From Clostridia bacterium (GTDB lineage: Bacteria > Bacillota > Clostridia > Oscillospirales > Acutalibacteraceae), in the NCBI GenBank assembly GCA_024404025.1, contig JAKSQP010000004.1:93346-157345 (forward strand): DNA of 64,000 bases, in the 5' to 3' direction. How positions within the stretch are numbered: position 1 is the first letter of the stretch; each line of letters opens with the position of its first letter. Shown piece by piece: positions 7,182 to 15,348 of this stretch. Position numbers and translations under genes: made by a program. The notes beneath the pieces were generated by a model. That model had not been told where the DNA came from. It did no database searches and saw only the letters and a list, made by a program, of their open reading frames with translations.

Positions 7182-9416
7182 ATGAAAAGCATTTCTCTTA
7201 ACGGCACCTGGAGGCTCAAGGGCAAAGAGCAGGAGAGCCGGGGCGATTATATTAATCTCAATGCAATTGTTCCCGGCGAAGTTCAGCTCGATTTATCTGC
7301 GGCGGGATTTTTGCCGGAGGATCTGTTCAAAGGCAAAAATATACGGGAAACGGAAAAATATGAGGGCTGGGAATGGTGGTATGAACGCTCCTTCGATGCC
7401 CCTGCCGAGCGTGAAAATGTTTATCTTGTATTCTGCGGCGTGGACTGCGTTGCCGAATACTTTCTGAACGGTCAGAAAATCGGCGAAAGCAAAAATGCTT
7501 TTATCCGCCATGAATTTGAAATCGGAAGCAGGCTTATTGACGGCGAAAACACCGTTGCCGTGCATATTTTGTCGCCAATGGCTTATGCTCATTACCGTCC
7601 GTTTGATATTTCATCCATATATTTTTCCGGGCATATCGGCTTCAACGGCACAGCCACTGCTCTGCGCAAGCCCCCTCACAGCTTTGGATGGGATATTATG
7701 CCCCGTGCCGTCACATCGGGAATATGGCGGGATGTTAGAATTGAAATAAGAGATAAGATCGAATTTGAACAGTTGTTCTTCAAATCCGACCTTGGCGGAT
7801 TCTCGGTTTCTTATGAGCTGAAAAGCAGATATTCTGATTTCAGAAATGTGGAGCTTGAATTTACCGGCAGCTGCGGCGAAAGCAAATTTTACAAAAAATT
7901 CCGTGCAAAATGGAAAATCGGCGGCAGAGAGCGCATAAATATTGACGATCCTCAGCTTTGGTGGCCTTATGGTTACGGCAAGGCAAATCTTTATGATGTG
8001 ACAGTAAATATTTATTCCGGCGGCGGACTTGTTCACACCGAAAATCACAGAATCGGACTTCGCACGGTTGAGCTTGACCGCACGGATTATACCGACGGAA
8101 TACACGGAAAATTCAGATTTATCATAAACGGCGTTGAGGTAATGTGCCGGGGTTCAAACTGGGTACCGCTTGATGCTTTTCACAGCAGAGATAAAAGCCG
8201 TTATGAGCAGGCGCTTCCGCTTGTAAAAGACATAGGCTGCAATATACTCAGATGCTGGGGCGGAAATGTTTATGAAGACCACGGATTTTTCGATTTCTGC
8301 GATGTCAACGGCATTATGGTGTGGCAGGATTTCGCAATGGCGTGCAACAGCTATCCGGAGGATGCGGAATTTCTTGAGGATATCCGCCGTGAAGCCGAAT
8401 TTATCGTTCGTGAATACAGAAACCATCCGTCTATCATTCTTTGGAGCGGCGATAACGAAATAGACTGGTGCCACAGAAATATCGGCAGAGACCCGGATAC
8501 GAATGTCATCACCCGGAAAATACTCCCCGAGGTGATAGTCAGAAACGATATAGGCAGACCATACCTGGCAAGTTCACCCTATATCACCGGCGAAAATTTC
8601 CGTGACAGGACCCTTGAGCCCTCCGAGGCTCATCTGTGGGGCGCAAGAGATTTCTATAAGTCGGATTATTATAAGCAGAGCAAGGCTCATTTTGTAAGCG
8701 AAACGGGATATCACGGATGCCCTGCATTGGAATCGATCAAAAAGTTTATCAATGAGGATAAAGTGTTTCCCTATTTTGATAATGATGAATGGAATCTTCA
8801 TTCAACCGATGTCAATCTGAATAACGGCAGAGTAATGCTTATGCACAGGCAGGTGCGTCAGCTTTTCGGCGAGGTACCCGATAATGCAGAGGATTATATA
8901 CTTGCTTCGCAGATTTCCCAGGCGGAGGCGAAAAAATATTTTATCGAACGTGTAAGAATCGCCCGCCCGCAAATATCGGGAATAATATGGTGGAATTTGC
9001 TTGACGGCTGGCCTCAGATGTCGGATGCGGTTGTTGATTACTATTTCGCAAAGAAGCTTGCATATAGCTATATCAAACGCTCTCAGGCGCCTTTTGCCGT
9101 TATTGCCGGAGAGATAAGCTCATGGGAGCTTCCCGTTTTTGCCTGCAATGATACTCTCACGGAAAAGAGCGGCAGGGTCATCGTGACCGATGCCGATACC
9201 GATGAAACGCTTTTTGAACGGGATTTTACCGCTGCGCCGAACTGCACAACAAGAATCGGCAGCTTCCCCGTTTATTACTCCGAAAAGCGTATGTTTATCA
9301 TCAAATGGGAAACCGCCGATGAAAGCGGATTTAATCATTACACTGCGGGCAATGTTCCGCTTGACCTGGAGATTTACAAAGGCTGGCTTAAAAAACTGAA
9401 TAACAGCTTACATTGA
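7182..9416 (+). CDS. Glycoside hydrolase family 2, beta-mannosidase type
   Basis: Cytoplasmic GH2 enzyme of 744 aa predicted to release mannose from beta-mannosides or short manno-oligosaccharides. It has the GH2 sandwich domain (LNGTWRLKG at residue 6, EWWYERSF), an Ig-like domain and a TIM barrel. The acid/base Glu426 lies in WSGDNE and the nucleophile Glu507 in FVSETGYHG. The barrel sequence (GSNWVPLDAFHSR, EAHLWGARDFY) is of the beta-mannosidase rather than the beta-galactosidase type. There is no signal peptide. No linked transporter or regulator is present, so the natural substrate is unclear. Length is slightly short for the family (about 800-850), mainly at the C-terminus. Confidence 0.88.
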   Translation: MKSISLNGTWRLKGKEQESRGDYINLNAIVPGEVQLDLSAAGFLPEDLFKGKNIRETEKYEGWEWWYERSFDAPAERENVYLVFCGVDCVAEYFLNGQKIGESKNAFIRHEFEIGSRLIDGENTVAVHILSPMAYAHYRPFDISSIYFSGHIGFNGTATALRKPPHSFGWDIMPRAVTSGIWRDVRIEIRDKIEFEQLFFKSDLGGFSVSYELKSRYSDFRNVELEFTGSCGESKFYKKFRAKWKIGGRERINIDDPQLWWPYGYGKANLYDVTVNIYSGGGLVHTENHRIGLRTVELDRTDYTDGIHGKFRFIINGVEVMCRGSNWVPLDAFHSRDKSRYEQALPLVKDIGCNILRCWGGNVYEDHGFFDFCDVNGIMVWQDFAMACNSYPEDAEFLEDIRREAEFIVREYRNHPSIILWSGDNEIDWCHRNIGRDPDTNVITRKILPEVIVRNDIGRPYLASSPYITGENFRDRTLEPSEAHLWGARDFYKSDYYKQSKAHFVSETGYHGCPALESIKKFINEDKVFPYFDNDEWNLHSTDVNLNNGRVMLMHRQVRQLFGEVPDNAEDYILASQISQAEAKKYFIERVRIARPQISGIIWWNLLDGWPQMSDAVVDYYFAKKLAYSYIKRSQAPFAVIAGEISSWELPVFACNDTLTEKSGRVIVTDADTDETLFERDFTAAPNCTTRIGSFPVYYSEKRMFIIKWETADESGFNHYTAGNVPLDLEIYKGWLKKLNNSLH

Positions 9417-9438
9417 ATTAAGTTTTTAAACAATATGT

Positions 9439-9466
9439 CCCGATCTGTTCAAATGAGCAGACCGGG
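9439..9466 (+). terminator. Possible terminator after the beta-mannosidase gene
   Basis: Imperfect stem CCCGaTCTG / CAGAcCGGG with a 10-nt loop, 22 bp after the stop codon. The T tail is poor, so this is a weak prediction. Confidence 0.35.
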
Positions 9467-9487
9467 GCTTTGTCATAGTTTTTCGGA

Positions 9488-9613
9488 TTATTTTGTCATT
9501 GCTTTTTCGAGCATATTTCCAAGCTCGATTCGAACATTCTCAAATGTTTTACCGGAATATGTGTAATCTGTAAGGTTGTTTGAAACCTTTTTGATTATCT
9601 TATCGGTTTCCTT
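9488..9613 (-). pseudogene. Short open stretch in frame after the TetR stop, possible gene remnant
   Basis: A 41-codon open frame without a start codon directly follows the TetR stop in the same frame and ends at TAA (9488-9490). It encodes a Lys/Glu-rich segment with the motif NNLTDYTYSGKTFENV. I do not recognise the family. It could be the tail of a gene displaced when the TetR/ATPase module was inserted, or an ancestral C-terminal extension of the regulator cut off by a stop codon. Confidence 0.3.
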
Positions 9614-10183
9614 TTAGCCGTTTACTATCGGCTCAATTACGGCCAGAAAATACTCTGTTATTTCTTCGGGTGTTTGCTGCATTTTTTGTGACAGCCACCA
9701 ATTCACCGTTTCCACAAAAGACGAAGAAATGTGATTTACAAGATAGTCCTCCGGTAACTTTGATGTGCTGAGCATACCTTTGTCCGCATATTGCCGCATG
9801 ATCAATTCTTTGAGATTGCTTTTGAAATAACGCAGGAATATCTCATTGTTTTGCGAGGAAAGAAGTTCAAGGATGTTACTGTCATTTTTCTGCAAGTGAC
9901 GCAGAAGATGCAGGAATACGGAATCCGTCTCACTGCCGCAGGAATAGTGATAATGCCCGTGAGGAAGACCCATAGCGGCATCAACGATATGTCCGAATAA
10001 TTCTTCGCACAAATCCTTTAACAGATAATCCTTCGTTTCAAAATGTGCGTAGAATGTAGTTCGACCAACATTGGCTCTGTCAATGATCTCCTGCACAGAT
10101 ATTTGATTATAATGTTTCTCGGCCAAGAGGGCTGTGAACGCTTGGAAAATTGCGTCTCTTGTTTTCTTCTGCCGTCTGTCCAT
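9614..10183 (-). CDS. TetR/AcrR family transcriptional regulator
   Basis: Repressor-type protein of 189 aa. The N-terminal helix-turn-helix is visible as AIFQAFTALLAEKHYNQISV followed by IIDRANVGRTTFYAHFETKD, the TetR_N signature. The C-terminal ligand domain is all-helical with no recognisable specificity. The start at 10183 has GGGAGG 4-5 bp upstream; longer in-frame starts run through the promoter region and are rejected. It is divergent from the P-type ATPase and a 51-bp dyad sits between them, so it very probably controls the ATPase and itself. A metal-responsive TetR would be unusual, since ArsR and MerR are the usual families. Confidence 0.9.
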   Translation of the reverse strand: MDRRQKKTRDAIFQAFTALLAEKHYNQISVQEIIDRANVGRTTFYAHFETKDYLLKDLCEELFGHIVDAAMGLPHGHYHYSCGSETDSVFLHLLRHLQKNDSNILELLSSQNNEIFLRYFKSNLKELIMRQYADKGMLSTSKLPEDYLVNHISSSFVETVNWWLSQKMQQTPEEITEYFLAVIEPIVNG

Positions 10184-10266
10184 ATAAACCTCCCGAACAC
10201 TTTTCGCAAAATGTTCTATAGCGAACAACGGGAAAGAACTGGTTATTGTTTTCTTTCTCAAAATCA

Positions 10267-10317
10267 GTATAATATATTTTGTACCGAACAAACAGTTCTG
10301 TAACGAATATATTATAC
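10267..10317. promoter_or_regulatory. Divergent operator/promoter region of the TetR-ATPase pair
   Basis: A 51-bp near-palindrome centred at 10292. The outer 12 bp arms are perfect (GTATAATATATT at 10267-10278 and AATATATTATAC at 10306-10317) and the inner arms share TACnGAAC. Both outer arms carry TATAAT/TATTAT-like sequences, so bound repressor would cover both promoters. CGAACA is repeated four times between the genes (10194, 10222, 10285, 10351). Confidence 0.75.
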
Positions 10318-10357
10318 ACCATGTGTGTGAATAAGTCAATGAAGAGAGGGCGAACAA

Positions 10358-12253
10358 ATGCTGAAAAAAATCAATGACTTTCTGGCAGGAGTACCTGCTA
10401 CCATCGTAGCCGGTATCTTCCTTCTGCTGGATTTAGTACCTCATCTGATGGAAGAGTTCGGCGGCTCTGCTGTCAACTTCAATTTTCTTCCTTTCGATCT
10501 GGCATGGGTAACTGTTATCATCAGCGGTATTCCTATACTCTATCTTGCTGTATGGCGTGTGATTTATAATCCCGGCATCAGCAAAATTTCTTCTGCACTG
10601 CTGATCTCTATTGCTATGATTGCTGCCATTGCCCTCGGTGATCTGTTTGCCGCCGGTGAGGTGGCATGGATCATGGCAATCGGCGAAATTCTGGAAGAAA
10701 AGACCACCGATCGAGCAAAGAAAGGTTTGAAAAAACTGATTTCGCTTGCACCCACACAGGGTAGACGCATTGTTGGTGGTAAGGAAGAACTGATTCCTGC
10801 CGAAAAGATCAGTGAGGGAGACATTCTCCGTATACTCCCCGGTGAGACGATCCCTGTTGACGGTATCATCATCAGCGGCGAGACCTCTGTTGACCAGTCT
10901 ATTTTGACCGGTGAGTCTCTGCCTGTTGACAAGGCCGTGGGGGACAGCGTGTTCTGCGGTACGATCAACCGCTTTGGTTCCATTGATATTCGTGCCACCA
11001 AAGTTGGAGAGGACAGTTCTCTGCAAAAGCTGATCCGTATGGTGCAGGAAGCCGAGGATAAAAAAGCACCGATGGCGAGAATTGCCGACGTTGCCGCAAG
11101 CTGGCTCGTTCCCGTTGCGCTGCTGATTGCTGTAATCGCCGGTATCGTCACCAACGATATTGTTCGTGCTGTTACGGTTCTTGTTGTTTTCTGTCCTTGT
11201 GCTCTTGTTTTGGCTACTCCCACAGCGATCATGGCGGCGATCGGGCAGGCAACCAAGCATGGCGTTATCATCAAGTCCGGCGAGGCTCTGGAAAAGATGG
11301 GTAAGGTCAATACCATAGCTTTTGACAAAACCGGTACGTTGACTTATGGTCGCTTGGAAGTCAGCGATGTCATTTCCTTTGATGCCTCCATTGATGAAAA
11401 CGCACTGCTGTCGATGGCGGCATCTGCCGAAGCAAAGAGTGAACACCCGTTGGGAAAAGCAATCGTTGCTTGTGCAAAAACTCGGAATGTTCCGATCATG
11501 GAATCCGATGTATTCAAGATGGCCGCCGGTAAAGGCATCTATGCAAAAATTGAAAATAGAAAGCTGTTCTGTGGTAATGAAGCCTACCTCAATGAAAATG
11601 GTGTCGTCCTGAGCGAAGAAATTAAGCAAACAATCGAAGCTCTGCGCTCACAGGGTAAAGCATCCATTCTGGCAGCAGAGGGAACAAACTGCATCGGTGT
11701 TCTGGCAATGTCCGATGTTCTCCGTCCCGAAGCAAAAGCTATGGTTGACCGCCTGCATAGCATGAATACCGATATTGTTCTGCTGACCGGTGATAATCAG
11801 AAAACCGCTGATTACTTTGCACGACAAGTTGGCATCAGGCAGGTCAGAGCGCAACTCCTGCCCGAAGAAAAGGTGAGCAATATCACCGCTATTCAGAATG
11901 AAGGAAAAGATGTCTGCATGATCGGTGACGGTGTCAACGATGCTCCTGCTCTGAAAACTGCCAATGTAGGCATAGCGATGGGCGGTCTGGGCAGCGATAT
12001 TGCGGTAGAAGCGGCTGATGTTGTTCTGATGAGTGACGATATTTCCAAGTTGCCTTATCTGAAGCGGCTATCTGATGCTACGGTTAAGACCGTCAAGTTC
12101 AGTATTGGGCTGTCTATGTGCATCAACCTATTGGCAGTTACACTATCCGTCATGGGTGTGCTGAATCCGACAACCGGCGCACTGGTACATAATGCAGGTT
12201 CCTGCTTTGTAGTTTTGATTGCAACGTTGCTGTATGACAGAAAGTTTGAATAA
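10358..12253 (+). CDS. Heavy-metal translocating P-type ATPase (P1B, Zn/Cd/Pb type)
   Basis: Membrane efflux pump of 631 aa. It has the P1B hallmarks: the CPC metal site in VFCPCALVLATPTA (about residue 280), the phosphorylated Asp in DKTGTLTYG (about 322), the TGES actuator loop, the HP dipeptide in SEHPLGKAI and GDGVNDAPAL. The N-terminal metal-binding (HMA) domain usual in ZntA/CadA is missing: the protein begins almost at the first membrane helix. The metal is inferred from similarity in type only; there is no His- or Cys-rich tail. It is divergent from the TetR gene and ends at a hairpin shared with the opposite-strand DUF6061 gene. Codon use (many CTG, GGT) differs from the neighbours and suggests transfer. 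Confidence 0.92.
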   Translation: MLKKINDFLAGVPATIVAGIFLLLDLVPHLMEEFGGSAVNFNFLPFDLAWVTVIISGIPILYLAVWRVIYNPGISKISSALLISIAMIAAIALGDLFAAGEVAWIMAIGEILEEKTTDRAKKGLKKLISLAPTQGRRIVGGKEELIPAEKISEGDILRILPGETIPVDGIIISGETSVDQSILTGESLPVDKAVGDSVFCGTINRFGSIDIRATKVGEDSSLQKLIRMVQEAEDKKAPMARIADVAASWLVPVALLIAVIAGIVTNDIVRAVTVLVVFCPCALVLATPTAIMAAIGQATKHGVIIKSGEALEKMGKVNTIAFDKTGTLTYGRLEVSDVISFDASIDENALLSMAASAEAKSEHPLGKAIVACAKTRNVPIMESDVFKMAAGKGIYAKIENRKLFCGNEAYLNENGVVLSEEIKQTIEALRSQGKASILAAEGTNCIGVLAMSDVLRPEAKAMVDRLHSMNTDIVLLTGDNQKTADYFARQVGIRQVRAQLLPEEKVSNITAIQNEGKDVCMIGDGVNDAPALKTANVGIAMGGLGSDIAVEAADVVLMSDDISKLPYLKRLSDATVKTVKFSIGLSMCINLLAVTLSVMGVLNPTTGALVHNAGSCFVVLIATLLYDRKFE

Positions 12254-12260
12254 ATGAAAA

Positions 12261-12307
12261 ATCCCGGTTATTGCTCCAAAGTGGTGTGCAGCAACCGGGA
12301 TATTTTT
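12261..12307. terminator. Bidirectional terminator between the ATPase and DUF6061 genes
   Basis: Stem ATCCCGGTT (12261-12269) / AACCGGGAT (12293-12301) with a large loop and ATTTTTA after it on the plus strand. It lies between two convergent stop codons. Confidence 0.7.
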
Positions 12308-12542
12308 AGTCTAAGAGCTTATACTCTGTAACTGTTTTCAAATAGGTTTCGGGATCGCCGTTCAAGATAAGGTCTGCGTACTCCAAAGGAGCGTTGTAGA
12401 TCAGCCAGTCCAATTCCGACCTTTGATACATATTATCAGCGACCTCGTTTTCCACGGCAATGGTGTCGATGGAAATCATAGTGCCGTCGGAGTATTTCAG
12501 TTCGACGCAGGCGGTGTCGATGTTGAATTCACAGGAAAGCAA
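12306..12542 (-). CDS. DUF6061 family protein
   Basis: Small acidic protein of 78-81 aa. The core DTACVELKYSDGTMISID, then EVADNMYQRSELDWLIYN and LILNGDPETYL, matches the DUF6061 family, which I recall as common in conjugative elements and chromosomes of gut Clostridia; its function is unknown. The first conventional start is a TTG at 12542, 14 nt from AAGGAGG. A CTG at 12551-12549, in frame and 5 nt from AAGGAGG, would add M-N-T and fits the spacing better. The ribosome binding site overlaps the rlmD stop, so the two genes are coupled. Confidence 0.75.
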   Translation of the reverse strand: MLSCEFNIDTACVELKYSDGTMISIDTIAVENEVADNMYQRSELDWLIYNAPLEYADLILNGDPETYLKTVTEYKLLD

Positions 12543-12561
12543 TGTGTTCAGTGTGACCTCC

Positions 12562-14190
12562 TTAAATCATTCCGAAATGTTTCAGCGCGTCCATGATCGC
12601 TTTTTCTTTCTCCGGCGGGCATTGGGGTTGTTTTGCATTGGGATTTTTCGGCTTATTGTAGTTCTCCCGTTCGATGATGCCGTGTTTTTGCTTAACCTGA
12701 GCGATATAAAGATGTGAAACTTTCAGACCGTATTTCTTCAAAACATACGCTTTTATTTCATCATAAGTCGCTTTTGTTTCCGCCGATGTTGCGTCCAATT
12801 CATCAAGGTCAATATTCACATCTACCGTGAATTTCGGCTTTTGTTGGGACAAGAGAACAACACTCTCAACATGGCCCGTGCGGGGGAAGAGATCAAAGGG
12901 CGCAGCTTTGACTGCGGCATAACCGAGGTCTTTGAAGAGAGCGCAGTCACGGGCGAGGGTTGCGGGGTCGCAGGAAACATAAACTATTCTGTCCGGGTTG
13001 AATCTGACGGCGCTTTTTATCATTTCGGGCGAGCAGCCTTTTCTCGGAGGGTCAAGAATGATAACATCCGGAGAGACGCCCTCTTTTTCAAGCTCAAGAG
13101 CGGCTTCGGCGGCATCGGCGCATATAAAGCGGGCGTTCTTTATGCCGTTGAGTTCTGCGTTTTCTTTTGCATTTTCAATTGCCTCGGGGACTATTTCAAC
13201 TCCGATAATATTTTGGGCTTTTGTCGCCATCGAAAGACCTATTGTGCCTGCTCCGCAGTAAAGATCCATAACGGTTTCGCTGCCTGAAAGCGAAGCATAT
13301 TCGGCGGCTTTTGCATAAAGGCGTTCCGCCTGATCGTGATTGACCTGATAGAACGAAAGCGGCGAAATCCTGAATTTCAGTCCGCAGAGAATGTCGGTAA
13401 TACAGTCCGTTCCGAACAGAGTTCTGCATTTTTCGCCCATAATGACATTTGTTTTTTCTTTGTTGGAATTTATGATGATGCTTTTTATGTTTGGTTCTGC
13501 TCCGGTGAGCACGGAAACGAGCTTGCTTTCGTTCGGAAGTCTGCTGCCGTTGATAATTGCGCAGACCATTATTTCTCCCGTGCCGACACCTTTGCGCAGA
13601 TAGATATGGCGAAGAAGGCCTTTGTGAAGAGCTTCATCATAAACGGAAACATTTTCGGATCTTATGTATTTATCAAAGGCATTCAGAATGCCTTCAAATT
13701 CCTTTGGCTGAAGCCGGCATCCCGGGCAATGAACAACTCTGTGGCTGTGGGGAGAGAAGAATCCCATTTTTATTTCGCCGTTGTCGGCGGCAACGGGATA
13801 CTGCGCCTTGTTGCGGTAACCCTCCGGTTTTTCAGACGGAGTGATTTCTTCAAATTCAGGCTCAACTCCGCCGATTCTTCTGAAGCATTCCTTAACATTT
13901 TCGGCCTTTATCCTGCATTCCTCGGCATAGTCGATATGCGCAAAAACGCAGCCTCCGCATTTGAGATAAACGGGGCAGGACGGCTGAATTCTGGATTCGG
14001 ACGGCTTTATGATTTTTTCGACCTTTGCAAAGGCATAGGTCTTTTTTACTTTGAGGATATGAGCGGAAATATCGTCTCCGGCTGCCGCAGCAGGCACGAA
14101 TATCGCCATTCCGTCATATCTTCCGACGCCGCTTCCGTCAGCCGTGCAGGAATCAATATGAAGATTTATGATGTCATTTTTCTTAAGCAA
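12562..14190 (-). CDS. rlmD: 23S rRNA (uracil-5-)-methyltransferase RlmD/RumA with a C-terminal extension
   Basis: SAM-dependent RNA methyltransferase of 542 aa. Residues 1-60 are a TRAM domain. An Fe-S cluster site is formed by CPVYLKCGGC and HCPGC. The methyltransferase core has DLYCGAGTIGLSMA and the catalytic-loop motif YVSCDPATLARD. After about residue 448 comes an extra segment of about 95 residues (ETKATYDEIKAYVL, KVSHLYIAQVKQKHG, NYNKPKNPNAKQPQCPPEKE) that is not part of standard RumA. I recall this extension on RumA and on other proteins in gut Clostridia. The start is TTG with GAGG 8 bp upstream, overlapping the stop of the CPBP gene. The extension borders the acquired ATPase module. 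Confidence 0.92.
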   Translation of the reverse strand: MLKKNDIINLHIDSCTADGSGVGRYDGMAIFVPAAAAGDDISAHILKVKKTYAFAKVEKIIKPSESRIQPSCPVYLKCGGCVFAHIDYAEECRIKAENVKECFRRIGGVEPEFEEITPSEKPEGYRNKAQYPVAADNGEIKMGFFSPHSHRVVHCPGCRLQPKEFEGILNAFDKYIRSENVSVYDEALHKGLLRHIYLRKGVGTGEIMVCAIINGSRLPNESKLVSVLTGAEPNIKSIIINSNKEKTNVIMGEKCRTLFGTDCITDILCGLKFRISPLSFYQVNHDQAERLYAKAAEYASLSGSETVMDLYCGAGTIGLSMATKAQNIIGVEIVPEAIENAKENAELNGIKNARFICADAAEAALELEKEGVSPDVIILDPPRKGCSPEMIKSAVRFNPDRIVYVSCDPATLARDCALFKDLGYAAVKAAPFDLFPRTGHVESVVLLSQQKPKFTVDVNIDLDELDATSAETKATYDEIKAYVLKKYGLKVSHLYIAQVKQKHGIIERENYNKPKNPNAKQPQCPPEKEKAIMDALKHFGMI

Positions 14191-14200
14191 AGTCTTTTCC

Positions 14201-15181
14201 TCATTTCAGAGAAATATAATTGAGAGTAACTTTTATCATAATGATAATTGCGATTATCATAGCGGGATTCAGAAAGAATACGGCAGCCTTTTTCGGGGCA
14301 TCGAGAGCGGTTGATTTCTTTTGCAGCTTTTTTCTGCCCTTGACTATCATAAATCCGGCAGAGCCGACAACCGATATGGCGAGCAAGGTAAAAAGGATAA
14401 TAAGATATATTTTATTCTGCATTTCAACATCCGGCACGTCTTCAACAAGGAAGCCGGCAAAAACGGAATAAAGATTATTTGCGAAGTGAATCATAACGCC
14501 GGTCCAGAGGCTTTCGGTCAGGCAGACCGCATAGCCGATCGCAAGGCCTGCCATAAAGGCAAACGGAGCCTGGATCAGATTCCCGTGAAGAATCGCAAAA
14601 ACCACGGCGGAAACGACGATTGCGAAGGTGTCGCCGTATTTTCTCAACGGCTGCATAACTGCGCCTCGCATTCCGAGCTCTTCAACGAGCGCAGGCACAA
14701 CGGCAATTGCAATAATATAGGCGAATCTGCCGAAAAATCCCGACGGGGTCGAGGTTTCGGGCAATGAAAGCTCAACGCCGAAGGTGGAAGCAGCTGTAGC
14801 GATAACGCTTGTAACATAGTTCGCAATCAGGCATATAAAAAATCCGAACGGAACGGCAAGAATCGACAGGCTCATGCCGGCGGGCTTGGTGAATTTGAAA
14901 ATCTCCGTTCCCGTTTTATTCTGAAGATAAATGCCGCCTATTGCAAATGGCAGACCGATGCTGAAAATCGAATTGAGCGCAATGAAGCAGGATTCGAAAA
15001 TTTCGCCGTGAAGATAAGCATCGAGAGCGGGCGGAAACAGAAGCAGAGCGCCGAAAAGATACTGAATAATTATCGAGGCAACTATGCAGATGCCCGCAGT
15101 TATTCCGGCGGAGCGGATGCCTTTCTTTTCATATTTTATTTCAAGCTCTCTTTGTTGAAGAAAGAATTCGCAGTCAGTCAA
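14201..15181 (-). CDS. CPBP family intramembrane glutamic endopeptidase
   Basis: Integral membrane protein of 326 aa with about eight hydrophobic segments. The CPBP (CAAX protease and bacteriocin-processing) motifs are present: EELGMRG (EExxxR), HGNLIQAPFAF and HFANN. Members are Rce1-like intramembrane proteases; some give bacteriocin self-immunity, most are unassigned. The start is TTG at 15181 with AAGGTG 5 bp before it. The C-terminus carries an additional basic linker and two hydrophobic segments. It is co-oriented with rlmD and ends 10 bp before its start. Confidence 0.88.
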   Translation of the reverse strand: MTDCEFFLQQRELEIKYEKKGIRSAGITAGICIVASIIIQYLFGALLLFPPALDAYLHGEIFESCFIALNSIFSIGLPFAIGGIYLQNKTGTEIFKFTKPAGMSLSILAVPFGFFICLIANYVTSVIATAASTFGVELSLPETSTPSGFFGRFAYIIAIAVVPALVEELGMRGAVMQPLRKYGDTFAIVVSAVVFAILHGNLIQAPFAFMAGLAIGYAVCLTESLWTGVMIHFANNLYSVFAGFLVEDVPDVEMQNKIYLIILFTLLAISVVGSAGFMIVKGRKKLQKKSTALDAPKKAAVFFLNPAMIIAIIIMIKVTLNYISLK

Positions 15182-15286
15182 GAAATCACCTTTTAAGTCA
15201 ATTTTTCTATTCTATATTTTAGCGCAAAAATGCGGTTCATACAAGTATTTGAAACAATTATTATAATTTTTATTTATTATTGCTTA

Positions 15287-15315
15287 TTGTAATAATATCA
15301 ATTATGGTGTAAAAT
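15287..15315 (+). promoter_or_regulatory. Promoter of glgP
   Basis: TTGTAA (15287-15292), 17 bp, TAAAAT (15310-15315), about 35 bp before the glgP ATG. Confidence 0.65.
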
Positions 15316-15348
15316 TATCTTGTATAGTTATTTTCGGAGGAAAACATA

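Noticed and set aside
10433..11629. Long open frame on the minus strand inside the P-type ATPase gene (398 codons)
   Set aside because: The plus-strand frame has all P1B motifs; the opposite frame is Asn/Arg/Cys-rich, has no ribosome binding site and no known motif.
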